Shown in pieces: positions 1-8,121 of a DNA stretch of 64,000 nt (its first letter is position 1; each line of letters opens with the position of its first letter). The translations under genes were made by a program, and so were the position numbers. Origin of the DNA: G965247265 sp965247265 (GTDB lineage Bacteria > Pseudomonadota > Gammaproteobacteria > UBA4575). The notes beneath the pieces were generated by a model. The model was not told the origin of the DNA. It was given only the letters and a program-made list of their open reading frames with translations, and did no database searches. The stretch lies in the NCBI GenBank assembly GCA_965247265.1, contig OZ252002.1:682001-746000 (forward strand), read 5' to 3'.

Positions 1-867
1 TGATGTATCAATTTCTATATCATATGAAGGCGGGTATGCTTTTTCAGCATTAGCTGATTTATCAACTGCAAGTTCTTCTGCTGACACAATGGCCTTTGAC
101 ACTATATCCTTTGTAACTGTACTTGCTTTTTTCTCATCAACTAATGTAGAGCACCATTCAAGAATTACATCCAGAAGCTGCTCATTGCCATCAACATATT
201 GAGAAATTTCACTCAGCGCATTTTTATTGAAATTTAACTCACCATTTTTTGGTTTGTTATAGAAAGTTTTGACAGAAGCGAGCGCTTTAATGTCCTGTTC
301 ATTGAAATAATCTAGAGAAAAATGAATCAAATTCTTATGATAGTTTTTCTCAACATCATCTAATTGGTTCTTAAGTTTTGTTAATCCCGCTAAAATAAGA
401 TTAACTGAATAATTTTTAGATGTAACTTGTGTTGTAATCTTTATTAAGTCATCAAGAATATCAGCTGGGAGGAAATCAGCAGAATCAACAATTATTAAAA
501 TATTCTCATCAAGATTTAGAGATTCGTAAATAAAGTCTTTAACAAAATTAAAATCTTGAGCATTTTGATTCTGATTTTTAGTTGATTTGAATCGCTTATT
601 AATTGTTGCGCTGGCTTCAGTTAAAAAATCATAACCATTAAAAAATATTAATCGCTGGCTAATTTTAGCTTTGTTACCTAATTTTCGTAAGAGGTTGCTT
701 TTACCTCTTCCAACTTCACCCGTTAGTAAAATCGTAGATGATTTGTTTTTTATAACTTCAAGTATTTCATCACAGACCCTATCTACCATCGCAGCAGGCG
801 CACAAAGTATTTGTTTCTTAGACGCAATACTGTGATTGTTCGTAGCAGATGTTATGGCGTTTTCCAT
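1..867 (-). CDS. AAA+ ATPase, ExeA/GspA- or DamX-like (C-terminus off window)
   Basis: A reading frame opens with ATG at 867 and runs without a stop to the window edge, giving 289 residues. Walker A is visible at residues 50-57 (GEVGRGKS) and Walker B at about 123-131 (ILIIVDSAD), in the arrangement of ExeA/GspA-type P-loop ATPases. The same ATPase module occurs in gammaproteobacterial DamX-like proteins, where a C-terminal SPOR domain follows a membrane segment; that part would lie beyond the window, so the two cannot be told apart. No signal peptide is seen, which fits a cytoplasmic nucleotide-binding domain. The upstream GGG-containing ribosome site is weak. Confidence 0.75.
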   Translation of the reverse strand, partial: MENAITSATNNHSIASKKQILCAPAAMVDRVCDEILEVIKNKSSTILLTGEVGRGKSNLLRKLGNKAKISQRLIFFNGYDFLTEASATINKRFKSTKNQNQNAQDFNFVKDFIYESLNLDENILIIVDSADFLPADILDDLIKITTQVTSKNYSVNLILAGLTKLKNQLDDVEKNYHKNLIHFSLDYFNEQDIKALASVKTFYNKPKNGELNFNKNALSEISQYVDGNEQLLDVILEWCSTLVDEKKASTVTKDIVSKAIVSAEELAVDKSANAEKAYPPSYDIEIDTS

Positions 868-1127
868 ACGTATAATTGTAGCCCTAAATTCATTTACACT
901 TATAGTATAGAGACACCCACGATTACCAGGGAATGTTCACATTCCAATAAATTTGCAATGGAATTTACCTAATAACTTAGGTAAAAAAATAGAATCAAGA
1001 TTATAACCCTTATAATTATTAAGGATTATAGGCCGTGCAATTTAAAATCTATTTGCTTGTGTAAAGGTTGATGTTTTCTATGGCTGATTAAAAACGACTC
1101 TCTTAGAGGGATCAATATAAAAATCTC

Positions 1128-1418
1128 TCATACATGTTTTGCGTGGTTGAGAAAAATGGCGTCATTGCTGACAAACTCATAGGGACCATAGATTTTATCA
1201 ATCAAACTCAAAACAATTTTTTGTTCTTCATGTTCATTCTTCTGATCAAGGTAACTGCCAATGAGTTTATATTCATTGAGGCCGACATCTCGGTTCATTG
1301 CAATGACGCGTGCTGCATTGGCTTTCCACGAGCAAAATCGAGTTATTTCAGGGTGTCCTTCAGCAATTGCGTGACTAGCGAGCAGCAATAACGTCAAAAT
1401 AGACATTATCCTTAACAT
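1128..1418 (-). CDS. Small secreted protein, function unknown
   Basis: This encodes a 96-residue protein. The start was placed at 1418 rather than at an in-frame ATG at 1445 because a GGAGAA ribosome site lies directly before it. Residues 1-19 form a typical Sec signal peptide (MLRIM, then a leucine-rich core ending AIA), with cleavage likely before EGH. The mature part is about 77 residues with one Cys and mixed charge, and no recognised domain. It is probably periplasmic. It is transcribed toward the partial ATPase gene but is separated from it by about 260 bases, so co-transcription is not evident. Confidence 0.6.
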   Translation of the reverse strand: MLRIMSILTLLLLASHAIAEGHPEITRFCSWKANAARVIAMNRDVGLNEYKLIGSYLDQKNEHEEQKIVLSLIDKIYGPYEFVSNDAIFLNHAKHV

Positions 1419-1829
1419 CGAAATTCTCCATGTAAGTTGACACATGTTTATAAATGCTGCATAAATTAGACCAATAACCTAAGAAGTGAGATTTATCGCT
1501 ACAAATAAGTTTTACCGGTAGAATCAGCCAGATAAGCCGTTTTGATTACGCTTTAATGTATGCCGCAATAGGAAGGATTCGAACATTATTGGTCATAGAG
1601 CGAATTTTAAAAATTCAGTAAGTTAAGATGGTTTGAATTGTTGCCCATACTTGTAAGTATGTGCACCATCGCCATCATATTTAGTACGACTGGAAATTGA
1701 ACCTTTACTCGGACTGGTTAGTTTAAATTTTCAAGACAGAAAAATTACAGTAGCCGCAGCTGTCAATTCTGATAATATTTATAGGGCTGATTTAATTGAT
1801 CACAAACATAATAAAAAATAGGAGTAAAT
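1419..1829. other. Intergenic stretch before metY
   Basis: No gene was recognised here. The stretch is AT-rich and should hold the promoters of the small secreted protein and of metY. The only clear structure is a short palindrome at 1646-1661 (CATACTT, GT, AAGTATG). I looked for a SAM riboswitch, common before methionine genes, and did not see a convincing one. Confidence 0.4.
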
Positions 1830-3116
1830 ATGGGTAATAATTCTCAACAAAAATTTGCAACCAGAGCAATTCATGCCGGTGCAGTTCCTGATCCCACTAC
1901 GGGTGCGAGGGGCGTTCCCATTATTCAATCTACATCTTTTGTATTTGAAGATGTAGAAGATGCAGCTGCATTGTTTAATCTTGAAAAAGTGGGGTTCATT
2001 TATTCGCGCTTAACAAATCCTACCGTAAACACGTTACAAGCTCGAATAGCAGATCTTGAAGGCGGGGTGGGCGCTACCTGCACGGCTTCTGGTCATTCCG
2101 CACAGCTACTTACCTTATTTGGTTTATTGAAAAGTGGTGATGATTTTGTTTCTTCCAACAAGTTGTACGGTGGTTCAATTACACAGTTTGGCCATACATT
2201 TAAACGATTAGGTTGGAATGTCATATTCGTTGACCCCGATGACCCAGAGAATTTTCGCAAAGCAATCACACCAAACACAAAAGCGATCTTTACCGAAAGT
2301 GTGGCGAACCCTGGTGGTATCATTTGTGATATAGAAGCAATTGCAAATATTGCGCATGACGCAGGAATACCATGCATTGTTGACAACACCATGGCACCAC
2401 CTGATATATGCAAGCCCTTTGACTTCGGTGTTGACCTTATTGTGCATTCCACGACAAAATTTTTATCAGGACATGGCAATGCCATCGGCGGTGCCATAGT
2501 TGATAGCGGGAAGTTTGATTGGACACAAAATAATAAGTATACAAATATTACTGAGCCATGCGCTGCTTATCATGGCTTAAACTTTTACGAAGCATTTGGA
2601 GAAATGGCATTTACAATTTATTGCCATGCTGTGGGTTTGCGCGATCTTGGACCGACAATGTCACCTATGAATGCATACTTAACTTTAATTGGCATTGAAA
2701 CATTACCGTTAAGAATGCAATGTCACAATCAAAATGCACTGCAAGTTGCGAAGTGGTTAGAACAAGATGATCGAGTCACTTGGGTATCTTATGCTGGCTT
2801 GGCGTCAAGCCCATACCATGATTTGGCGAAAAAATATGTACCAAATGGTGCAGGCGCCGTATTCACCTTTGGTGTTAAAGGTGGTTATGAAATGGGAATT
2901 AAAGTAGTAGAGAGTTGTGAATTATTTTCTCATCTTGCCAATGTAGGCGATACACGCTCTCTAATTATTCATCCTGCATCTACCACACACCGACAATTAA
3001 CAAATGAGCAAAAAGTGTCTGCAGGTGCCGGGCCAGAAGCCGTTCGTCTTTCAGTAGGATTAGAAGGAGTAGAGGACATCATTGCGGATTTAGACCAGGC
3101 TTTAGCACCAGCTTAA
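1830..3116 (+). CDS. metY: O-acetylhomoserine sulfhydrylase (O-acetylhomoserine aminocarboxypropyltransferase)
   Basis: This is a 428-residue cytoplasmic PLP enzyme of the Cys/Met metabolism family, joining O-acetylhomoserine and sulfide to make homocysteine. The PLP lysine is K210 in HSTTKFLSGHGN. The N-terminus (FATRAIHAGAVPDPTTGARGVPI) and the IYSRLTNPT segment are typical of MetY rather than MetB or MetC, and the length matches the family. A ribosome site (AGGAG) lies 7 bases before the ATG. It is a single-gene unit closed by the terminator at 3131. A close alternative is an O-succinylhomoserine-using MetZ, but the length and N-terminal motif favour MetY. Confidence 0.93.
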   Translation: MGNNSQQKFATRAIHAGAVPDPTTGARGVPIIQSTSFVFEDVEDAAALFNLEKVGFIYSRLTNPTVNTLQARIADLEGGVGATCTASGHSAQLLTLFGLLKSGDDFVSSNKLYGGSITQFGHTFKRLGWNVIFVDPDDPENFRKAITPNTKAIFTESVANPGGIICDIEAIANIAHDAGIPCIVDNTMAPPDICKPFDFGVDLIVHSTTKFLSGHGNAIGGAIVDSGKFDWTQNNKYTNITEPCAAYHGLNFYEAFGEMAFTIYCHAVGLRDLGPTMSPMNAYLTLIGIETLPLRMQCHNQNALQVAKWLEQDDRVTWVSYAGLASSPYHDLAKKYVPNGAGAVFTFGVKGGYEMGIKVVESCELFSHLANVGDTRSLIIHPASTTHRQLTNEQKVSAGAGPEAVRLSVGLEGVEDIIADLDQALAPA

Positions 3117-3130
3117 TAGTGCTTATATAA

Positions 3131-3157
3131 AAACGGCCTGTTTCCAGGCCGTTTTTT
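3131..3157 (+). terminator. Rho-independent terminator after metY
   Basis: A perfect 10-base-pair stem (AAACGGCCTG / CAGGCCGTTT) with a TTTC loop runs straight into a T-run. It starts 14 bases after the metY stop codon and is the clearest terminator in the window. Confidence 0.93.
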
Positions 3158-3541
3158 CTCTCTAATTAAATTCAATATCTGCGCGCTATTTTAGTGGGCG
3201 TAATTATTTGCGTGCACATAGGATGGGCTGCGAAATTTTCCAGATAGATGGGGACTAGCGCTTTAGTTCAGCTTGTATAGTCTTTTTTTAGATCATGAGT
3301 TTGCAATATATATGCAAGATTATTTAAGGGCGGTGGGAATCTAGCTATTACGGTTAATTTAGTCAGAAATTTAAATCCATTTAGTGCGTTACTAGATTAA
3401 TTTTTGATGAGAATAACGAATAATGTGAACCAATCAATGTTTTTGTCACTGATTCCAATAAAACTAGAAATCTAATTAAACGAAGTATTAACAAGTCGAT
3501 CTAAGAGATACGCATTTAATTTTCCTCAAGAGGTACGTGTA
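3158..3541. other. Intergenic stretch between metY and the thioredoxin-like gene
   Basis: No gene, RNA or strong repeat was recognised. A near-palindrome around 3302-3318 (TTGCA, ATATATA, TGCAA) is the only visible symmetry. The promoter of the downstream cluster presumably lies here. Confidence 0.35.
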
Positions 3542-4042
3542 ATGAAAAGACATTTATTTAGAAAATTACTATTAATGATATTTTTTATCTTGCCATTTAG
3601 TGTTTCGGCTATATCAGTTGGTGAGACCGTGCCTTCATTTAAAGCACGAACCATAGATGGCAGTAAAAGCATAGCTTTAGAAGATTACCGAGGCAAAGTT
3701 GTATGGTTAGATTTCTGGGCATCATGGTGTCCACCGTGCCTTAAATCATTACCAAAATATAATGACCTTCGAAGGGAAATTGGTACTTCAAATTTTGAAG
3801 TCGTTGCAATTAATGTTGATGAAAATACTGATGATGCAAGAAAATTTTTACAAAAACATCCTGTTAGTTACCCAATTGCAAAAGATCCTAAAGGTATTTT
3901 ACCTGGAGTGTTTGGTGTAAAGGCAATGCCCACTTCTTATCTGATTGATAAGAATGGCGTGGTTCAGTATGTGCACACTGCTTTTAAGGAAGGCGATATT
4001 GACAAGCTTAGAGTTGAAATTCAAAAACTAATCGCTAATTAA
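3542..4042 (+). CDS. TlpA/ResA-like thiol-disulfide oxidoreductase
   Basis: This encodes 166 residues with an N-terminal signal peptide or anchor (about 1-23) followed by a thioredoxin fold. The redox motif WCPPC is at 62-66 and the cis-proline is in the AMPTSYLID segment. WCPPC with this layout is typical of TlpA/ResA-type periplasmic reductants. An AGAGGT ribosome site precedes the ATG. The next three genes on the same strand are DUF4266, DUF3570 and ApbE, a recurring neighbourhood in proteobacteria. I infer that this protein keeps thiols reduced in that cluster, perhaps those of the Cys-containing tail of the DUF4266 lipoprotein. Confidence 0.88.
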   Translation: MKRHLFRKLLLMIFFILPFSVSAISVGETVPSFKARTIDGSKSIALEDYRGKVVWLDFWASWCPPCLKSLPKYNDLRREIGTSNFEVVAINVDENTDDARKFLQKHPVSYPIAKDPKGILPGVFGVKAMPTSYLIDKNGVVQYVHTAFKEGDIDKLRVEIQKLIAN

Positions 4043-4052
4043 AAAATACGTT

Positions 4053-4271
4053 ATGCAAAAAGCCTTCGCAGTTTTAATAATTCTGTTCATAGTCTTTGGG
4101 TTTTCGGCATGCAGTTCTGTGCAGCTATGGGAACGCGGCGTACTCGCAAGGCCTGAAATGGCATGGGAACCTGATTCATTGCGTGGGCAGCTAGCTGAGC
4201 ATGTTTACTTTAGTAAAGAGGGCTCTTCTGGCGGGTATGGAGCCGGTGGTGGAGGTTGTGGTTGCAACTAA
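4053..4271 (+). CDS. DUF4266 small lipoprotein
   Basis: This encodes 72 residues. A lipoprotein signal ends in the lipobox FSAC with Cys at residue 20, so the mature chain is about 52 residues. The sequence WERGVLARPEMAWEPD is the DUF4266 signature. The C-terminus is a Gly-rich run ending in two cysteines (GGGGCGCN). The gene starts 10 bases after the thioredoxin-like gene and is followed by DUF3570, so it is probably co-transcribed. The function of the family is unknown; its constant neighbours suggest a role in an ApbE-linked extracytoplasmic redox system. Confidence 0.85.
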   Translation: MQKAFAVLIILFIVFGFSACSSVQLWERGVLARPEMAWEPDSLRGQLAEHVYFSKEGSSGGYGAGGGGCGCN

Positions 4272-4311
4272 TTTTTAGCTACAGCAGATTAACACTTAAC
4301 TGGATATCTTA

Positions 4312-5523
4312 ATGGGGAAAAAACAAAGCAATATTAGCCCGGCACTTGCCGCACTCACTACTGCAGCCATGACGCTGCCTGGTATTAGCGCGACAGTAAA
4401 AGCGGGTGTCGTTGCCAATCAACCAAAATATTCATTCCAATACTCGCGATACGATGAGGACGATATTCCAAAAAAGAATGCGGATCCTAATGCGGGTGAT
4501 CTAGATCGCTACGAGATTGATGTTGCTCAAATAGAGTTTTTATACCCTATAAATGGTAAGTGGCAAATTACCAGCGGATTTGTATACGATGATATGAGCG
4601 GGTCATCACCTTGGTTTGTAAGACCAACTGACACGGTGAATGGTGCTGGCGATCCTTTGGTAGTAATGAGTGGTGCAACAATCGATGACACGCGTTATGA
4701 CTATAGTCTTAAAGCTGACTATTTTGGTGAAAAATACACTATCACGCCAAGTATTGGATACTCTGTTGAAAATGACTATGAAGCGATTAGTGGCGGTGTT
4801 GCAGTTGATTATGAATTTCCAAATAAAGCAACGTCAATTCGTGGCGGTGTTGCAGTTTCTTTTGACGAAATTGAACCTGAATAGTTAGCGGGTGTGCCAC
4901 GCGTCGATAAAGAAGACAAAGAAAATTACTCTATTTTTGGTGGCGCAACACACGTAATTAATAAATACACAGTTGTTCAAACCACATTAGGCGTATCTTA
5001 TTTTGACGGATTTTTATCTGACCCCTACAAACAAGTCTGGGTTGCAGGTACGACACTCGCAGACAACCGACCCGAAGAGCGTACTCAATACACATGGGCA
5101 ACAAGGTTGCGAAGATTTTCAGCATTATTAGATGCGGCTATACATGTGGACTATCGTTTCTATTACGATGACTGGGATATACGTTCACATACATTAGATC
5201 TAGGAATTATAAAAGTTACAGACAGTGGTTGGGCTGTTGACTCCTCGGTGCGTTATTATAGTCAAACGCAAGCTGACTTTTACGAACCTTATTATCGCGA
5301 AGTGCGGGCAGATGGCGAATATTCAAGTGACTATCGCCTATCTCCCTATGGTGCCATTTCATTCAAGCTTGGGTTATCAGAAACTATTGGCCGATGGACC
5401 GTTAATCTTGCTGTAGAGCGCTATTTAAGTGATAAATCTTATTCATTTCAAACTGTAGATGTGGAAAGCCCGTCATTACTTGATTACACTATGTTTACTT
5501 TTGGTGTTGATTACGATTTTTAA
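4312..5523 (+). pseudogene. DUF3570 outer-membrane-type protein interrupted by an in-frame TAG
   Basis: Two segments (4312-4884 and 4885-5523) share one frame, separated by a single TAG at 4882-4884, and together give about 403 codons, a normal length for DUF3570. The N-terminus carries a signal peptide and the C-terminus ends in aromatic beta-strands finishing YDF, like an outer-membrane barrel. Both sides of the stop read as good DUF3570 sequence, so the loss is recent, a sequencing error, or read through. TAG is used as a normal stop elsewhere in the window, for example at 50932. Residues 120-123 are SGAT, the core of ApbE flavinylation motifs. A start at the second segment (GTG, 4894) would lack an export signal. 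Confidence 0.82.
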
Positions 5524-5584
5524 AGCCCACCTCAAAATAAAAATTTAGCACACTTTATTTTAATATTTTTGAGGGACTTCCTGA

Positions 5585-6511
5585 TTGGAACTCTTCAATT
5601 TCCCTTTCAAAGCGATGGGCTCACCTTGTGAGCTACGGCTCTATGCTGATAGCAACAATGCTGCAGAACAAATTTCATTGGGTGCAATTGCTGAGATCGA
5701 CCGACTAGAAAAAAAGTATTCTCGTTATCGCGACGATAGTGTCACTACAGCAATTAATAGGTCTGCAGGAAGCGCGCAAGGAATTGATGTTGATAATGAG
5801 ACCGTAAAACTACTTAATTATGCACAAGTAGGTTACGAGCAAAGTGATGGATTATTTGACAATTCTTCTGGCATTTTACGAAATGCTTGGGATTTTCGAT
5901 CCAGCAAGCTACCTAAACAAATTGATCTAGATGTTCTTCTACCATTAATAGGTTGGGATAATATTGATTGGAATGCGCCATTTTTACGTCTTCCGCACGA
6001 TGGCATGGAGCTCGATTTTGGTGGTTACGTTAAAGAATATGCTGCAGATGTTGCAGCAAATTATTGTCGTCATGAAGGGATCGAAGGCGGACTCGTTAAT
6101 TTAGGTGGTGATATTTGCGTTATTGGACCGCACCTTGATGGTAGTGCGTGGAAGGTGGGTATACGTCATCCTCGTAATCCTAATATGCCCATGTCATTTG
6201 TATTTTTATCTAAAGGGGGTCTGGCGAGTAGCGGCGATTACGAACGCTTTATGATTGTTGAAGGTATTCGTTATGGCCATATTTTAAATCCCAAAACGGG
6301 TTGGCCTGTTAATAGTCTTGCTAGCGCGAGTGTAGTTGCTGATCAGTGTGTTGTGGCGGGCACCTCTTCTACAATTGCAATGCTAAAAGGAGAGGAACAG
6401 GGTGTTCAATGGCTGGCGGAACTTGGACTGCCCTATATATGTATGAACCAAAATCAAAATATTTTTGGGACACTAAAACGTGTAGCAGACATCAATGACA
6501 AGCAAGAATGA
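5585..6511 (+). CDS. apbE: FAD:protein FMN transferase (ApbE family)
   Basis: This encodes 308 residues from a TTG start preceded by GAGGG. The family moves FMN from FAD onto a Thr or Ser of target proteins with Mg2+. Visible family features are FKAMGSPCELR near the N-terminus, the Gly-rich ELDFGGYVKEYAAD segment, NLGGDICVIG, GLASSGDYERF and GHILNPKTGWPV. No signal peptide is seen, so the protein may act in the cytoplasm or be exported in an unusual way. It closes the thioredoxin-DUF4266-DUF3570 cluster, and its target may be the DUF3570 protein itself, which contains SGAT. The fit to the family is strong; the target is inference. Confidence 0.9.
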   Translation: MELFNFPFKAMGSPCELRLYADSNNAAEQISLGAIAEIDRLEKKYSRYRDDSVTTAINRSAGSAQGIDVDNETVKLLNYAQVGYEQSDGLFDNSSGILRNAWDFRSSKLPKQIDLDVLLPLIGWDNIDWNAPFLRLPHDGMELDFGGYVKEYAADVAANYCRHEGIEGGLVNLGGDICVIGPHLDGSAWKVGIRHPRNPNMPMSFVFLSKGGLASSGDYERFMIVEGIRYGHILNPKTGWPVNSLASASVVADQCVVAGTSSTIAMLKGEEQGVQWLAELGLPYICMNQNQNIFGTLKRVADINDKQE

Positions 6512-6715
6512 GCGCAGGCGATTGACGAAATTTACTTAAATAACGTGATAAGTATCACAGAATGAATATAAACCTGAAAAAAAACATATAAATACAGTTG
6601 GTTATTCATAGATCTCTACCACTTCTGATAAAAAAGGGATAAGATTACGTTGCCACATTGTTCCAACTCCAGTGGCAATCTATGAAAGCCTTGTGGAAGG
6701 ATCCATGGGGCTTTC

Positions 6716-7882
6716 TTAATTTTTCCCTTCAGACTCTATTGACACCAAAAAATCTTCAATTTGTTTAGAGTTTTCTTCTGCGTCTTGCTCTCCAAGCTCG
6801 ATTAAGTGACTTAGGTATTCGGGCTGAAACATTAATAATGATAATGAGTCCGGACTTTTGGTATCGCGGGTGCCAAATCCACGCGTAAAGTATCTAAAGG
6901 GTCGAGGCAAACGAATTTCATACAGACTCGCCAATTTACCAAGATCTTCGCTAGGTCTTAGAATTAATAGGTTTATCTTTTTAAATTCATGCCGTGATTC
7001 TTCTGAAATTTCATCATACAGTTCATTAATGCGACTCATATTAGCTGCATCATAATCAAGCAAGTCTAAAAATATTGAATCTAGAAGAATGCCAATAATT
7101 TGTGCTGCAGGCACGTATTCAGATATTACATTTTCATCAGGCGTCACTTGGCCGCCGCGAAATCTTGTTGATATAGCTATTATACGTTTTGCACCTAAAT
7201 GCATCGCAGGGGATAGTGGTGCAATAGAACGAATACCACCATCCCCATGCCAACCACCGTTAATTTTTACTGCGGGGAAAACTAATGGTAATGCTGCAGA
7301 TGCCATGACATGCTCGATGGTGATATCTGCGTTTTCACTACGGCGTCGGGGGCGTTTCCAATGTTCTTTTGTATTACCTTGTACCCAGGTTATTGCTTTT
7401 CCGGTTCCATAGTTAGTGCTTGTAATGCCAACTACACGCAAATGACCTTGATCAATATTTTCTTGGATACCACTAATTGGCTCAGTCGAGCTTGATAGAA
7501 GTTTTCTCATTAAGTATTTTCGTAACGGATCGTTATCTAACAAGCTTCGTGTACGTGGCCCAATATGACTTCCACCTAATACGAAGCTTAGCCCCCATCG
7601 CACAAAATTTTTGAAGAAATATCCAGAGTCGGTACGAAATACTTTATCAGTTGTCAGTTCTAACCAGAGTTTAGTTAACTGCTCAACGGATTCACAAAAT
7701 GTGCCTTGGTAAGCAGCAAGATGCGCAGCATTAACCGCACCCGCGGAAACACCTGTAATGATGGGCGGCCGGAAATCGTTGAATTTTTTGCACATGTAAC
7801 GTAATACGCCAACTTGGTATGCGGCACGCGCACCTCCGCCGGTCATCGCAAGACCAAGATCTGTGTTAATTGGTTCCGACAT
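6716..7882 (-). CDS. Patatin-like phospholipase
   Basis: This encodes 388 residues. The patatin catalytic signature is complete: the oxyanion Gly-rich loop GGGARAAYQ (15-23), the nucleophile Ser46 in GVSAG, and the dyad Asp in the DGG motif near residue 210 (WHGDGGIRS). The family hydrolyses acyl esters of phospholipids or other lipids. No signal peptide or membrane segment is visible, which suggests a cytoplasmic enzyme. It is convergent with apbE and divergent from aceE, so it is its own unit. The C-terminal third (after about residue 290) is not a recognised domain. Confidence 0.88.
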   Translation of the reverse strand: MSEPINTDLGLAMTGGGARAAYQVGVLRYMCKKFNDFRPPIITGVSAGAVNAAHLAAYQGTFCESVEQLTKLWLELTTDKVFRTDSGYFFKNFVRWGLSFVLGGSHIGPRTRSLLDNDPLRKYLMRKLLSSSTEPISGIQENIDQGHLRVVGITSTNYGTGKAITWVQGNTKEHWKRPRRRSENADITIEHVMASAALPLVFPAVKINGGWHGDGGIRSIAPLSPAMHLGAKRIIAISTRFRGGQVTPDENVISEYVPAAQIIGILLDSIFLDLLDYDAANMSRINELYDEISEESRHEFKKINLLILRPSEDLGKLASLYEIRLPRPFRYFTRGFGTRDTKSPDSLSLLMFQPEYLSHLIELGEQDAEENSKQIEDFLVSIESEGKN

Positions 7883-8121
7883 GTTGTTTTATTGTAATTG
7901 TGAGCCTATAAAGAAGTGTGTATTCGTTGATATATAATTAAAAGAATAAAAAACTGAGGTGTAAAATTAATTATATAGCTTGAAATTAAACAGTATTTTT
8001 AGTTTGTTATAAAAAGATGCATAAATCGTTCTTTATTCAATTAGACATTTTATCGCTATAACTAAAAAATTGCATAGATGCGAATAAAAAATAAATAATA
8101 ACCAAATGAGCGAACTTACAC

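Noticed and set aside
1565..1600. GGATTCGAAC-like sequence that resembles a tRNA T-arm
   Set aside because: The flanking bases do not pair, and no acceptor or anticodon arms can be built on either strand.
1640..1829. SAM riboswitch before metY
   Set aside because: No paired stems with the conserved SAM cores were found; only a short 16-base palindrome is present.
2093..2497. Minus-strand frames inside metY
   Set aside because: They overlap a well-conserved enzyme and show no family features.
4894..5523. A separate gene starting at GTG 4894
   Set aside because: It is in frame with the DUF3570 gene, lacks a signal peptide and ribosome site, and is better read as its second part.
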